Below, one piece after another: positions 21,732 through 32,376 of a stretch of 64,000 bases of DNA (within the stretch, counting starts at the first letter, position 1; each line of letters starts with the position of its first letter). The notes under the pieces were generated by a model that saw only the letters and a list, made by a program, of their open reading frames with translations, was not told the origin of the DNA and made no database searches. The stretch is from positions 61,031,594 through 61,095,593 of the forward strand of contig CM077024.1 in the NCBI GenBank assembly GCA_039090855.1, read 5' to 3'. Source of the DNA: Macrothele yani. Lineage: Eukaryota > Arthropoda > Arachnida > Araneae > Macrothelidae. A program made the position numbers and the translations under genes.

Positions 21732-22259
21732 TCAAGGATTTGAATGGATCTGGAACATCTGTATTCTGTCGGTCAAGAAATCCCGGCGGCTGGCAGGAAC
21801 GGTCAGGAACGGCTGAAGTTTAGCGGTCCGGAAATCCCCGCGGCTGATAGGAACGGTCAGAAAGGCTGAAATCCGTCGGTCAGGAACGGCTGAAGTCTGG
21901 CGGTCCGGAAATCCCTGCGGCTGACAGGAACGCGCTCCCCCAGACTTTTGATATGTAGTCCCTTTGTGCTGGGGCCAGTGTTGTCCTTCCAGCATTCTTT
22001 TGGACGGACGTGGCTCCGGCCACATCGTTTGCTTTCGCTTTCGCCCTCGTGGCATGAGAGTAGCAGCAGGCATCGGCCCTGTTTGCCCTGAGCGTAGGTT
22101 CCAGGGGCGAAACCCGGGCGGATGCAAGGATCTCTGCCTTCGTCGCTGTTGCGGCGAAGCAGATTGGGGAGAGAAGCTACGTTTTCGACCAGCTTTTGGT
22201 GGTGCTGGACGGTTTGTCATTGGTGTCTGACGTTTAGGAATAGTCACATTATTGTTCAT
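21732..22259 (-). CDS. Downstream ORF of the LTR element, 175 codons, unknown
   Basis: An open frame between the end of pol and the 3' LTR. It is rich in Pro, Arg, Gln and Ser, with basic clusters (GRKRSFSP, PRGRKRKQT). The C-terminal third is a repeat in which the DNA block cggtcaggaacggctgaa recurs three times between about 21790 and 21900, and the protein repeats PDRRISAFLTVP and AKLQPFLTVPASRRDF. There is no signal peptide or membrane segment, so it is not an envelope-type product. It could be a nucleic-acid-binding accessory protein or a chance ORF. No known domain recognised. Confidence 0.35.
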   Translation of the reverse strand: MNNNVTIPKRQTPMTNRPAPPKAGRKRSFSPQSASPQQRRRQRSLHPPGFRPWNLRSGQTGPMPAATLMPRGRKRKQTMWPEPRPSKRMLEGQHWPQHKGTTYQKSGGARSCQPQGFPDRQTSAVPDRRISAFLTVPISRGDFRTAKLQPFLTVPASRRDFLTDRIQMFQIHSNP

Positions 22260-22499
22260 AACTGATAAATCCGAAATATCTGAAGATTCTGAGTCGCTGC
22301 TGTAATTTAGTGGTCGTGCAGGGCGATGTTTATGTCTGCCTATAGGAATCTCTCTGATGAGGTATTCAAGGAAGTAGGAGCTTGTGGTGTTGCAGAGTTA
22401 TCAGGAAATGGTGCAGCAATAGTCTTGGCAATGGTTAGAGGGAAAGGAACGATACTAGTATTTGAAGAACTTGATTCGAGCCTTCGTCTCATGGGAGAA

Positions 22500-23996
22500 T
22501 CATGTTGCGTGTTTGGAAGCCCGTCTTGAGGAGGGGAGGGTGAAAAAAATCACGGGAGACTCCTCAAAAATGTTTGTTGGTTCGTCCAAAATTTCTGGAG
22601 GTTGATCGTGAGATATAGACTCTTGAGTCTGCGGAACAGAAGGTTCAGTAGGGTTGATTATAAAATCGATATTTCGTTCATGATACTTGCGACACTGAGC
22701 AACGTGTACGTATTGAAATTGATTGTCAGGTTTTTCAAGAACAATGTTATTTTCAAGCACATTTGCCACCCGATATGGACCTTCGTAGCTGGGTGCAAAT
22801 TTCTTCACAAAAGTATGAGAAACAGAAGACTGGAAGTGCGTTTCTACGAGAGTGAGATCTCCAACGACAAGATCTGGTTCCCTGCGCCTAGTATTATAAT
22901 ACCATGCTTGAGCCGCTTGTGCTCCTAGCATTGCAACACGAGCTTTTTCTGCCATGATTCGTACTGATTGCGGAGTTGGTCGCTGGTTTAGTTCGTCGAA
23001 AATCCCCGTTAAATTTTCAAAAAGGGTTTTAATTTTGCGACCCAGAAGAAGTTCTGCAGGAGGAATTTTAGTAGATTCGTGAATAGACGAGCGGAGGGCG
23101 AACGAAAAAAGCACAAGATGGTCATCCCATCGTTCGTAATGATCCATGACAAATGAAGCAATCATTTTCACTAGCGTGCGGTTTACTCGTTCCGCAGGAT
23201 TACAGTGGGGATGATATGGGGAAATGAATTTATGCTTAATGTGTAGTCTCGCACACATTCTTTCAAAAATGTCAGAAATAAATTGTGGACCATTATCCGA
23301 AACTACTTTATTAGGTGCACCATATCTAGAGAATACTTCATTAACTAATACATTTCAAATAACTTCTGCCGTAGCGGCTTCAACGGGGAAAACTTCAACC
23401 CATTTGGAAAAATTATCAGTTAATACTAAAACGTAACGAGCTTTGTTTTTAACAGATAAAGGATAAGGTCCCAATAAATCTATTGAAATAATGTCAAAAA
23501 CATGAGAACTTGAACTAGATTTCAAGTGACCGGCCGGTCTTACATTACGGTAATTATTAATCTGACACAAGTGACATGATTGAATGTATGCGAGCACACT
23601 TTGGTACATGCCAGGCCAATAGGCAACATCCCGCAATTTACAACGGGTCTTGCGAATACCTAAATGGCCTGCAATAGGTTTGTCATGAAATTCGTTTAAA
23701 AGGGCCATTCTAAGGGTTCGCGGAATACATGGGCGAAACTCTGCCCTAGTAGTCCTAGATTTCGTATAGTAAAGCAGACCCTCTATGACTTCAAAATGCT
23801 GTGACCTTCCAGCCAGAGAAGGATCACTTTGTAGGGGCGAACCCGCAAGCAAAAAATTATAGATATCCCCCAAATCTGGATCATTTATTAATTCTGCCAT
23901 TATCTGCTCTCTGGATGTTATATCAGCTATTAGAAGTAAAGGCTGACCTCCAGGAGTAGTTTCTGTGGGGACCCCACTAATCGGAACGCGAGACAA
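22500..23996 (-). pseudogene. Gypsy pol, integrase part
   Basis: This part would insert the element's DNA into the genome. It begins after the RNase H region with the DALSR boundary. The zinc-binding HHCC motif is visible (HLGIRKTRCKL and SCHLCQINN). The catalytic core has D in DIISIDLLGPYP, D in VVSDNGPQF and E in CNPAERVNRTL. A C-terminal region contains SYEGPYRVANVLENNIVLEK and then a charged tail. One in-frame TGA (near 23355) splits it. No chromodomain seen. It follows the reverse transcriptase ORF with a frame change near 24060. Confidence 0.9.
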
Positions 23997-24015
23997 TGCG
24001 TCCGGTAATTGATTT

Positions 24016-25155
24016 TTATGACCTGGCTGATACGAATTTTTGATATTGCTCTCTTGTAACTTCAGAGCCCTCCTTCATAAGTCTTTGAGAGAGATGCTTA
24101 GCAGAATTCAAATACTGAAGGGCAGAATGATCCGTAATTATGTTAACTGTCAATTCGTTAAGATAACATTGAAACTTATCTAGAGCATACACTACAGCAA
24201 GACATTCACGTTCCGTAGCTGAATAATTGCGTTCAGCTTTGGCTAAAGTACGAGATGCAAAAGCTATTGGATGCCCAGCTTGTGACAAAACGCAACCAAG
24301 ACCAACTCCGGATGCGTCAGTATAAATATCAAATTCCTTAGTATGATCCGGGAAAGCCAACACAGGAGTCTGAGTCAACGCATATTTCAGTGTTTCGAAT
24401 GCAGCGTTAGCCCCAGGTGTCCAAACAAACTTCTTGTATTTACGTTTCAAAGCATACAATGGCTCACAGATTGTAGCATAAGCGGGGACGAACTGCTGAT
24501 ACCATCCGGTCATTCCCAGAAAGCGTGATAGTTCTTTTGCTGTTTTAGGCCGAGGAAAGTCAACAATAGGCCTAATTTTTTCATTATCCGTAAATAAGCC
24601 GTGGGGAGTGATTTTCAACCCCAGATATACAAACTCGTCCCTCGCTATCTGGCATTTACTAGGTTTTAACGTCAAGCCAGCATTGTATATGAGTTGGAAC
24701 ACCTGTTTGAGCACAGAAAGGTGCTCGTCAAAAGTCTCGGATGTAATAATAATGTCATCCAAATATACATGCACATGGGGACCCAGAACAGGTCTGATAG
24801 CCGTATCCATAAGCTTTTGGAAAGTAGCAGGTGCAGAAGCTAGTCCAAAGGGCATACGCAGGTATTCATAAGCCCCAAAAGGAGTCACAAATCCTGTTTT
24901 ATCAACAGAGTCCGGATGTACTGCTACCTGCCAATATCCACTCGCCAAATCCAAGGTTGACATCCATTTAGTTGACGACAGGTCATGCAAAATATGCGAC
25001 ATGACTGGTAGTGGATAATTGATCGTTTTTGTGACTTGGTTGAACTTGCGGAAATCTGTCACGAAACGAAATTCATTGGGTTGTTTCTTTGGAACCAAAA
25101 AGGTAGGTGCAGACCAGGCGCTTGTTGATTCCCTTATTATGCCCTGTTTAATCAT
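24016..25155 (-). pseudogene. Gypsy pol, reverse transcriptase and RNase H part
   Basis: An open frame of 379 codons that would copy the element's RNA into DNA and degrade the RNA strand. RT motifs in order are FVTDFRKFNQVT, STLDLASGYWQ (catalytic D), MPFGLASAPATFQ and YLDDIIITS (catalytic DD). RNase H follows with FDIYTDASGVGLG, ATERECLAVVYAL and IITDHSALQYL. Near 24070 a frameshift changes the frame just before the RNase H/integrase boundary, so the last 20 or so codons of this ORF are out of frame. It is in the same frame as the protease part upstream, separated by a single TAA at 25165. Confidence 0.95.
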
Positions 25156-25164
25156 TTCAGCAAT

Positions 25165-25758
25165 TTAACGTTGCATTTCCTGTTTCTTATGGGGAGCACA
25201 AGGGTAAGGTTTCGTCGCTATCAGTTTCGAACCCTCAGTGTCAATGACATGATAAACCACCTGTGTGAAACCAGGTTGATCAGAAAATAAACCAGGGCTT
25301 TCCTGCAAAAGTAGAGAAAGCTGGTTTCGTTGCCTCTCATTCAATTGGTTACTCAATAACAAACTCGTGATATCCATAGGAACCGTAGGAATCATTTCGA
25401 CAGGTTCCGGAAAGGAAATCACATGTTGTACGAAATTCAAAGTTATTTGAAACGTATGAATAAAGTCCATTCCCATTAGACATTTAACAGGTAGTTCGTC
25501 TATAAACAGGAGAGAATGCGTAAAACGAGCCTTTCCCAGCCCTAGAGATAATGTGACAGTTCCTGTGATACTGAAGATTTCATTATTTGCACCTCGCAAA
25601 TACTGCGTTGCAGGCTGAACGAGTATTGCAGGAAAATTGTCAGTGTAAAACTTCGTATTTAGGGCTGATATTTCAGAACCAGTGTCGAACTTTGTCTCGA
25701 CAATAATATCTTCAATTGTCAAGAATACATCAGGCAACTGAGGAGTTTGGACAGTCAC
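25165..25758 (-). pseudogene. Gypsy pol, protease part
   Basis: An aspartic protease that would process Gag-Pol. The active-site triplet is in KFDTGSEISAL near residue 27, and a flap-like and second hydrophobic segment follows (VKCLMGMDFI). The frame then runs into the RT N-terminus (KLIATKPYPCAPHKKQEMQR) and meets a TAA stop. It overlaps no part of gag. The pol frame upstream of the listed start has another TAA about 8 codons before it, near 25770, so how pol is expressed relative to gag is unclear. Confidence 0.85.
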
Positions 25759-25814
25759 TAATACTGTTTAAGGGTCAGAATGCTTGGTATCAGGAAGCAG
25801 GACCGACCCTTGGT

Positions 25815-26978
25815 CTACTTCCTTTGGAAGTTTAAAGGATTCCTGGTTGGATTATCATGCGGTCTGAAACCTCGACCCTGCCGGGTATCGGGAAAATTTT
25901 CACGATGAGGAAAACTGCGTGAAACCTGCGTCGGGAACTCCGCGTGTCTGTTGACATTTTCATATCTATTACTTCTTCCCTCAGCACGGGCAGAAAAGTC
26001 ATTATTGCCCTGAGCATGAAAACGTTCCGAATGCTGCGGATTGGAACGGGGTTGAGCATACTGTGCATTTGTACGATATCCTGAAGATTGTTCAGAAATT
26101 CGCGGTTGGTTTGCCACTCTTCTGTGTGGTGGAACGTATGAAGCTTGGGTGTGCACTTGTGTATGCTCGCGCTGAAAGTTATTATGCCTATTATGCCGCT
26201 GAGGGTTTTCGAAATAAGCCTCGCGGGGTGCCCGAGCATGGTGAGTTGAACCATGTTTGCCATGTCGCTCTTCATACTTTCGTATGAGGCGAAGGCATTC
26301 ATGAATTGTAGCAGGGTGTCGAACCTCAAGAAAATCTTGTAAAAATGGGTCGAGCTGCTGCAATAGGGTATCCAACATGTCGACATGACTGGCATGTGGA
26401 TCCCATAAGTTACATAAGCGTGTTGTTTCCAACGCAAATGCAACAGGGCTATCGTTGGGTCCTTGCTGACGAGAAAAAAGTTGTTGTGCAAGGCTAGCTC
26501 GACTGAGGCCGAAAGGAAAGACCTCCAAAAATTCTGCACGGAAATTCTCATAATGAGAATCCGGGTTCGACACTCTCCACTGCCGATACCAGGTCTTAGC
26601 GGTATCTTTCAAGCAAGTTCCTGCGATTTGTACTTTGCAGTCTTCAGGAATATTGTATAGATCAAAATGATCTTCCAAATCTTCGAGGAATTTTAAGGAT
26701 CCCTCAAAACCATTGAAAAGAATTGTTCCTGCATGCGGCACGAAATGGGCAAGCATTCTGCTTCGCTGAGAGGATTGAACTCCCTCAGGTACGACCCGCG
26801 ACTCAGAGTAATAGGAAGCTGGTGCATTACGAAATTGTGAAGAATGCCTGGGTACGTGTAGATCATTCATATCAAAGTGAGACCCACAGGATTCTTGCAA
26901 ATTGTCAAAAAAAACACCATCACCATCGAAACTTGCCTTAGGGTGGAAAATTGAAGTTGTCTCAGGTAAGGAAGACAT
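25815..26978 (-). CDS. Gypsy Gag polyprotein, 387 aa, open
   Basis: The structural protein of the element's particle. The retrotransposon Gag core lies at about residues 75-235: FNGFEGSLKFLEDLEDHF, CLKDTAKTWYRQW, FPFGLSRASLAQQLFSRQQG, SPVAFALETTRLC. The C-terminal 150 residues are basic and rich in Arg, His, Asn and Gln (nucleocapsid-like), but there is no CCHC zinc knuckle. The ATG at 26978 is the first after the primer-binding site. It lies in a different frame from pol, about 50 bp upstream of it. It is the only undamaged gene of the element. Confidence 0.9.
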   Translation of the reverse strand: MSSLPETTSIFHPKASFDGDGVFFDNLQESCGSHFDMNDLHVPRHSSQFRNAPASYYSESRVVPEGVQSSQRSRMLAHFVPHAGTILFNGFEGSLKFLEDLEDHFDLYNIPEDCKVQIAGTCLKDTAKTWYRQWRVSNPDSHYENFRAEFLEVFPFGLSRASLAQQLFSRQQGPNDSPVAFALETTRLCNLWDPHASHVDMLDTLLQQLDPFLQDFLEVRHPATIHECLRLIRKYEERHGKHGSTHHARAPREAYFENPQRHNRHNNFQREHTQVHTQASYVPPHRRVANQPRISEQSSGYRTNAQYAQPRSNPQHSERFHAQGNNDFSARAEGRSNRYENVNRHAEFPTQVSRSFPHRENFPDTRQGRGFRPHDNPTRNPLNFQRK

Positions 26979-27008
26979 GGGTAATAATTGTCAAGATCTC
27001 GTGTTCGA

Positions 27009-27025
27009 GAAAAGTTCGGGCGCCA
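27009..27025 (-). promoter_or_regulatory. Primer-binding site, tRNA-Lys type
   Basis: Just inside the 5' LTR, the - strand reads TGGCGCCCGAAC, complementary to the 3' end of a tRNA-Lys(TTT)-type primer (GTTCGGGCGCCA). The match ends after 12 bases. Confidence 0.75.
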
Positions 27026-27027
27026 AT

Positions 27028-27744
27028 TATAATGAATTTAACTTCTGCTACTTTGCTAATTATAGTGAATATAGCTTTCACTAATATTATAATGAATTCA
27101 ATGCTTGTACTAAGCTAAGTATAATGCTTTATAATGCTTCTGCTACTGAATTATGATGAATTCAGCTTCTTGTAAACTAATGGTTGTTGTGTTATTAATT
27201 ATAAATAAACTTTCCTGCTAGTAGTGTAGTAATAATAATGAACAAACTTATAACTGGTAGTAATGTTGTAGTAGTAATTAAGATGAATAAAGTCTTATGC
27301 TGGTTGTTACTAATAACACTAAATGAAATAAACCTAACAGCCAGACAGAGGTCTGACAGTACTATGAACTGAGAAAGACGTACTTACTTAAAACTCTTTA
27401 TTATGAACTTCTACTGGTATCATCACACACACTTCACACACAGCTACTCAAATAACACGTAGCTCCTTGCCCATGAACGAAGCTCTAGTCACATAAACAA
27501 CAGCTCTCTGACACATAAACATAAACAAACGCTCTCCCTATACAACAACAAACGCTCTCCTTAGGTATCGTTGAACGCGCCTATTTATACTGGCTACCAC
27601 CACGTCATGACTTACACTCATTGCCAGATCTCATTCAGCGGGTGAAATAACATCTCGTTCAGTAAGAAGATAATTTACATAGAAAAATAAAATAACCAGA
27701 GATAGTAAAATCAAAAGGAAAGTGAATATAGAGTATACGTTACA
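27028..27744 (-). repeat. 5' LTR of the Gypsy-type element
   Basis: 717 bp, followed on the right by the CCTC target duplication. It contains a cataaacataaac duplication that the other LTR lacks. Confidence 0.95.
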
Positions 27745-27748
27745 CCTC

Positions 27749-27826
27749 GACGGCTGTGGATCCCTTGTTAAACTCGTAAAGAAGCAGATGTCGGAAATGT
27801 TCATTCCTCTCTACTCGACACTCCAT
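27749..27826 (-). pseudogene. mariner transposase, first 26 codons
   Basis: The - strand starts ATG at 27826-27824 and reads MECRVERNEHFRHLLLYEF. It continues as NKGSTAVE up to the LTR's target duplication, then picks up in the same frame at 20391 with ATQQICAVYGED. This shows the LTR element entered an existing mariner gene. The mariner's outer terminus was not found; a MITE-like palindrome starts 90 bp further out. Confidence 0.8.
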
Positions 27827-27917
27827 ACTTCCGGGCCTGAAAACCAAAAAACTATTAGTCACAATAACACAACGCAATATGAATTGATAACAAAGAACAG
27901 TACACCAATTATGTAAG

Positions 27918-28162
27918 AAATAGTAACACTCAACTAGTGTTCCGATTTATTGGCATAGGAAATATACACATAAGCGTTTCCAAGCTTTAGCACATCAACC
28001 AGATAGCTTTTTCAAGGAAGTTAGGCAGAAACTGCTAATAAATGTAATCTAAAATCTAACTTTCTTGAAAAAGCCATCTGGTTGATGTGCTAAAGCTTGG
28101 AAACGCTTATGTGTATATTTCCTATGCCAATAAATCGGATCACTAATATAGTGTTACTATTT
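27918..28162. mobile_element. Palindromic MITE, about 245 bp
   Basis: The arms (27918-28025 and 28055-28162) are inverted copies that start aaatagtaacac and share tttccaagcttt(a/t)gcaca; the loop is about 30 bp. No coding capacity. A related half-arm lies at 29655-29712 (tttccaagcttttgcaca, then accagatg). Superfamily and target duplication not resolved. Confidence 0.7.
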
Positions 28163-28177
28163 CCAACGCGATATGAT

Positions 28178-28546
28178 TTAAATACTCGATATTTTACCAT
28201 CTGCACCCTCACTGCTGATCTGTTTATTAGGTACACCTAAACTTGTCACATAAATGGCTTCCTCCAAAAGGTAAGACGGTACATAAATAATGCAGACCGG
28301 CTGGTTGAGCACCACTTCGAGTTCAATTGATGGTCGGAATGCGCAAAATGAGTGATTGTAGCCACTTTGAACATGGCGTGATAGTCCGCGCCAGTTTGAG
28401 CAACTCCCAAGCAAAGGTCCTCCTGGGTTTTTGAAAAGGTTTACCGTGAACGTTTTGACACGCAAAACAATTTCCAGATCGGTAATCCTATGGACGAAAT
28501 CAACTGTTGGATCAGCGGGGTTAAAAGAAACTCGAAACGTAGTCAT
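28178..28546 (-). CDS. Hypothetical ORF, 122 codons
   Basis: Not recognised. The frame is open for 122 codons in a stretch with no transposon signature. The N-terminus reads MTTFRVSFNPADPTVDFVHR and the middle IELEVVLNQPVCIIYVPSYL. No membrane segment or Cys pattern. It may be a single exon or chance. Confidence 0.2.
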   Translation of the reverse strand: MTTFRVSFNPADPTVDFVHRITDLEIVLRVKTFTVNLFKNPGGPLLGSCSNWRGLSRHVQSGYNHSFCAFRPSIELEVVLNQPVCIIYVPSYLLEEAIYVTSLGVPNKQISSEGADGKISSI

Positions 28547-30599
28547 CTGATGTTATGTCCCATTCATATCATGGTCTGATCAAGGAGGCTCTGTTCTGAT
28601 CAAGGATCATCAGTTTGATTTCTTATTGCATATATTGCTTTCTCAACACATTTGTCTGCAGTTCATTAATAACACTGCGGAATGGTATGCATTCTTTCAA
28701 TGGGCTTAAATGTTTTTACTAGTACTGTAGTTGTTAAAGAGTCTGCTGCAAACTTGTCGAAACAAAGTACTAGAAACTGTATAATTGTGAAATTTGTGGA
28801 ATCCCGATTATTAGATTTTTTGATGCTATGCATCTTTCCCGATAGCAACCAAATTAATCCCTTGAAAAGCATTTCGATGTAACGGAAATGGGTAGCGGAA
28901 ATAATGGTGTCTCTTGACAGACAAGGGCTTGATTCGTACCTAATTGGCTGCCCGGCGCTGACCAATTCCGTGGTCGTCTCAAATACACGCGATGACGCTT
29001 GATGGACACCTGGCTGCGAAAGCGTTTTACGTCTGTCTAGAATTTTTTTATGCTATGCATCTCTTCCAATAGCAGCAACGTAAATCATTGTTCATATATA
29101 ATTTTTGAATAGAGTCCCATGAAGGGACGCAACAATGGTTAATTTCAGTGTTACTCAACAATATGTTTTACTAAACTATCGCCAAGCGTTATTTCATCAC
29201 GTTTTACGTAAATAGTAGTAATATATCAATTGCAATCTGCGTAAATCAAGAGAACCTGATGCTAAATGTGATAAAAGCCATTACAAGAATGCATTTTTTT
29301 TGCTTTGAAGACTGCGCGTCGCAGCTAAAGTTGTCTTTCTCTCGACCCCCCAACCCCTAGAGATGTTGTTACCTTCCATTGACGAGAGCTTTAAAATGAC
29401 ATATAACCTGTAGATATCCTAGACCAAAAATTATCAATAGCTCTCACTAACACACTTGCGATTGAGGTTTTCATTTTCTGTTTTGAGGTCACAGTTTAAC
29501 TTGTGCATGCGCAGATAGATTTTCGTAGCTACCTCACATTTCGTCGATGTTAGGGTCGTTTCTTACGATCGTTTAAATCTGAATATCAAAGAAAAATAAT
29601 AATATTCAAAATAGTATATCTGTACTAGTAATTAGAATTTCTTGGCGTAGAATAGAAATCAAAGTTTCCAAGCTTTTGCACAATAACCAGATGTTTTTTT
29701 CCAGAAAGGTAGGCACTAAACTGAATAATAGAACAGAATTACCTCGTCGTCTCAAACACACGGTAACGACGCTTGTTACTACGGAAACTAGGAGTTTTTG
29801 ATGCTATGTTGTACTATTTTGAGTATAGTTGGTGCACAGTTCCTGTTTATTCATTAATAACAATATTGTTTCTGGAAAACTAAATGGTCGAAATACTTAC
29901 TATTGCCGCTGCCATGGTTTAGTAAACATCTAATTTCATGAGTCACATATCTTCTTTTATTAGTTTCACGATAATAACATTCATTAATCCACCTACCTAA
30001 ATGCCGCTTAATGTTAGAAAAAAACCTTATTGTTATGTGTTATGTTTTAATTCCACTTACTATGTACCGTACTGAGGATCGGTACGGACGTGTGTGACGC
30101 CAATAAATGCAATGTGTTGCACGCAAATAAATGTATACTTTTGAAATGCGCCTTTTATTTCACACCCTCAAATATTGTCATACGAAAGATGTATAGCATA
30201 GAGTATCTACAAAGAGTACCAGGGTACTTTCTCGATTTTTTTTTCTTTCTTTTGTGGGAAAACAATACCAACATAGATTACATGAAATTTTTCAATCAAA
30301 TAAACACATATGCTGAAATCTTTCCCTCACAAAATTGATTTTCCGTAGCAGATTTTTAGAAACGGAGAAAAGTTCCGAAGAAAAGAATGCCTTTGCGGTT
30401 TTAGAGGGGAGAAATATGTTTCCCTTAAGATACATGTAGATTTGCAGGGTGTTCTGCATATTGAGCAGAAGCAATTGCAGAAAGATAAAGAGAAGAATTT
30501 TTTCAACCTAATTTCTAAAATTGTCAACATATTTGCAAAAGAAAATTGCTGATTACGAGCGCTAGGAGCACAAATGGGCGTTGCGAAAAGTTACAGTCT
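28547..30599. other. Intergenic, no gene seen
   Basis: AT-rich. It contains the MITE half-arm near 29655-29712 and otherwise only short ORFs. Confidence 0.45.
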
Positions 30600-30608
30600 C
30601 CCCGGTGG
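30600..30608. repeat. Left 9-bp target duplication of the foldback MULE
   Basis: CCCCGGTGG, repeated at 39992-40000. The same 9 bases are the normal start of the SINE family found at 35540, 46642 and 53623, so the MULE landed in the head of a SINE. Confidence 0.8.
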
Positions 30609-30612
30609 GGTT

Positions 30613-30830
30613 CTACGTCAATTCGTCGCGTGCGTCAATTCGTCGACTGCGTCAATTCGTCGACTGCGACGATTCATCGCGCGTCAATTCGTCGCCTACG
30701 TCAATTCGTCGCGCGTCAATTCGTCGACTGCGTCAATTCGTCGCGCGTTAATTCGTCGCGCGTCAATTCGTCGACTGCGTCAATTCGTCGCGGACAAATT
30801 CGTCGACTACGTCAATTCGTCGCGTTTACA
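30613..30830. repeat. Left outer zone of short tandem repeats
   Basis: About fifteen copies of the core gtcaattcgtcg separated by cgcgc, actgc or actac, so the period alternates between about 15 and 18 bp. It is the inverted counterpart of 39725-39990. Confidence 0.9.
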
Positions 30831-30959
30831 GATTTTGGTTACATACAAAACGAATGCAGGAAAACGTACGATTTCGAACGTCTTGCTCCCTGATCAAATT
30901 TATAAAGTTTGGACACGCAGACAGGATAGGAATATTAAGTTTTTCTTTGGCACTAAAAA

Positions 30960-31850
30960 TATTAGACGGTAGACGGTTTTTGGAACGGGGCAGGGCCCGG
31001 TTGGTCAGAGGCCCCCATATACAAAATTTTCGTAAAATCTACAGTTTTCAATTCAGAACCACCAAATCTGGTATACTATCTCGTGGTACTCTAACTTAGA
31101 CGCTCGAAGATTTTTTGAAGGGGTTGCAGCCTGGGGGTAAGGGCCCCCCTCATATAAAAATTCACAAAATCTAAAGTTTTCAATTTAGAACCAACAAATT
31201 TGGTATACTATCTCATGGTACTCTAACTTAGACGCTAGACGGTTTTTGGAAGGGGTTGGAGCCCGGGGGTAAGAAACCCCCCCCCATAAAAATGCCGCGT
31301 AAATTCTACAGTTTTCAATTTAGAACCACCAAATTTGGTATACTATCTCATGGTATTTTAACTTAGACGGTCGACGGTTTTTGGGACGGGCCCCCCCAAT
31401 AAAAATGCCGCGTAAAATCTACAGTTTTCAATTTAGAACCACCAAATTTAGTATACTATCTCATGGTACTTTAACTTAGACGGTCGACGGTTTTTGGGAC
31501 GGGTCAAGGCCCTGGGGGTCGGAGCCCCTCCCCCGCACACACACACAGACATACAACATTTTCTTAAAAACTACAGTTTTCATTTCAGAACCACCAAATT
31601 TGGTATCATGAAACTCTAAGATAGACGCTAGACGTTTTTTGGAAGGGGTGGAACCCCGGGGTTAGAGCCCCTCCCCTCCTCGTAAAAATTTCGTAAAATC
31701 TACAGTTTTCAATTTAGGACAACCAGATTTGGTATACTACATATGGTTATCTAACTTTGACGGTAGACGGTTTTTGGAAGGGGTCGGGGCCCGGGTCAAG
31801 GTAGCCCCGTGCAAAATTTTCGTGAAAAGTTTCGTTTTTTACTCTTAAGA
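30960..31850. repeat. Left inner tandem repeats, about 7 units
   Basis: Units of about 115-150 bp share ctctaacttagacg, acggtttttgg, a GC-rich ggggcccgggg-type stretch, ctacagttttcaatt and accaaatttggtat. They are the inverted counterpart of the right arm. Confidence 0.9.
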
Positions 31851-31911
31851 ATACCCTATTTACGTTCTAAGGCGCTCTTTGGCCCTTTCAGGGCCTTGCA
31901 CCATAAACCAT

Positions 31912-31955
31912 CAACCAACCAACCAACTAACCAACCAACCAACTAACCAACCTAC
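31912..31955. repeat. (CAAC/CTAAC)n microsatellite
   Basis: Repeats of aaccaacc and aactaacc directly after the left tandem zone. Confidence 0.9.
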
Positions 31956-32376
31956 GGTCTAAGTTAGGGACTGTAGATAACAATAAAGTGCAAAAATATG
32001 CGTTTAATGGTGTATTAAAAACACAAATCTATATAGTTTAGCTTTCACTACCAACGAACGGCTTATCAGAAAGAAATATAATGTAATGTAAACAGAGAGT
32101 TCCAGATATTCAAAATTCAAAACGGTAAGAAAAAGAAAAAGATGATCAATGCCAATGTGAAGTCGTATGCATGCGACATCACATAGGTACATTGCATTTC
32201 TGTGTCGCGGGATTCACAGAAGCACACGGCAGATGTACGGCAATTCTATAGATGTCTCCTAGAAGGTAAGTATTCCCATTCCTTTTTCTTTCTTTTTTGT
32301 TTCGCAAAATTAAATTAACTAAATCAAAAAATTAAAAATAAGTTTACTGGAAAATTGCAGGAATATCTTTTTTATT

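Larger units (their letters stand above)
20392..27744 (-). mobile_element. Ty3/Gypsy-type LTR retrotransposon, complete
   Basis: Two LTRs bound the element: 20392-21102 (711 bp) and 27028-27744 (717 bp). They differ by a handful of substitutions and one 6-bp indel. The target duplication is CCTC (20388-20391 and 27745-27748). Coding direction is - strand, so the right LTR is the 5' LTR. A primer-binding site and polypurine tract lie in the expected places. The order is gag, protease, reverse transcriptase, RNase H, integrase, the Gypsy order. Gag is open. Pol has two in-frame stops and one frameshift. The element interrupts a mariner gene. Confidence 0.95.
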
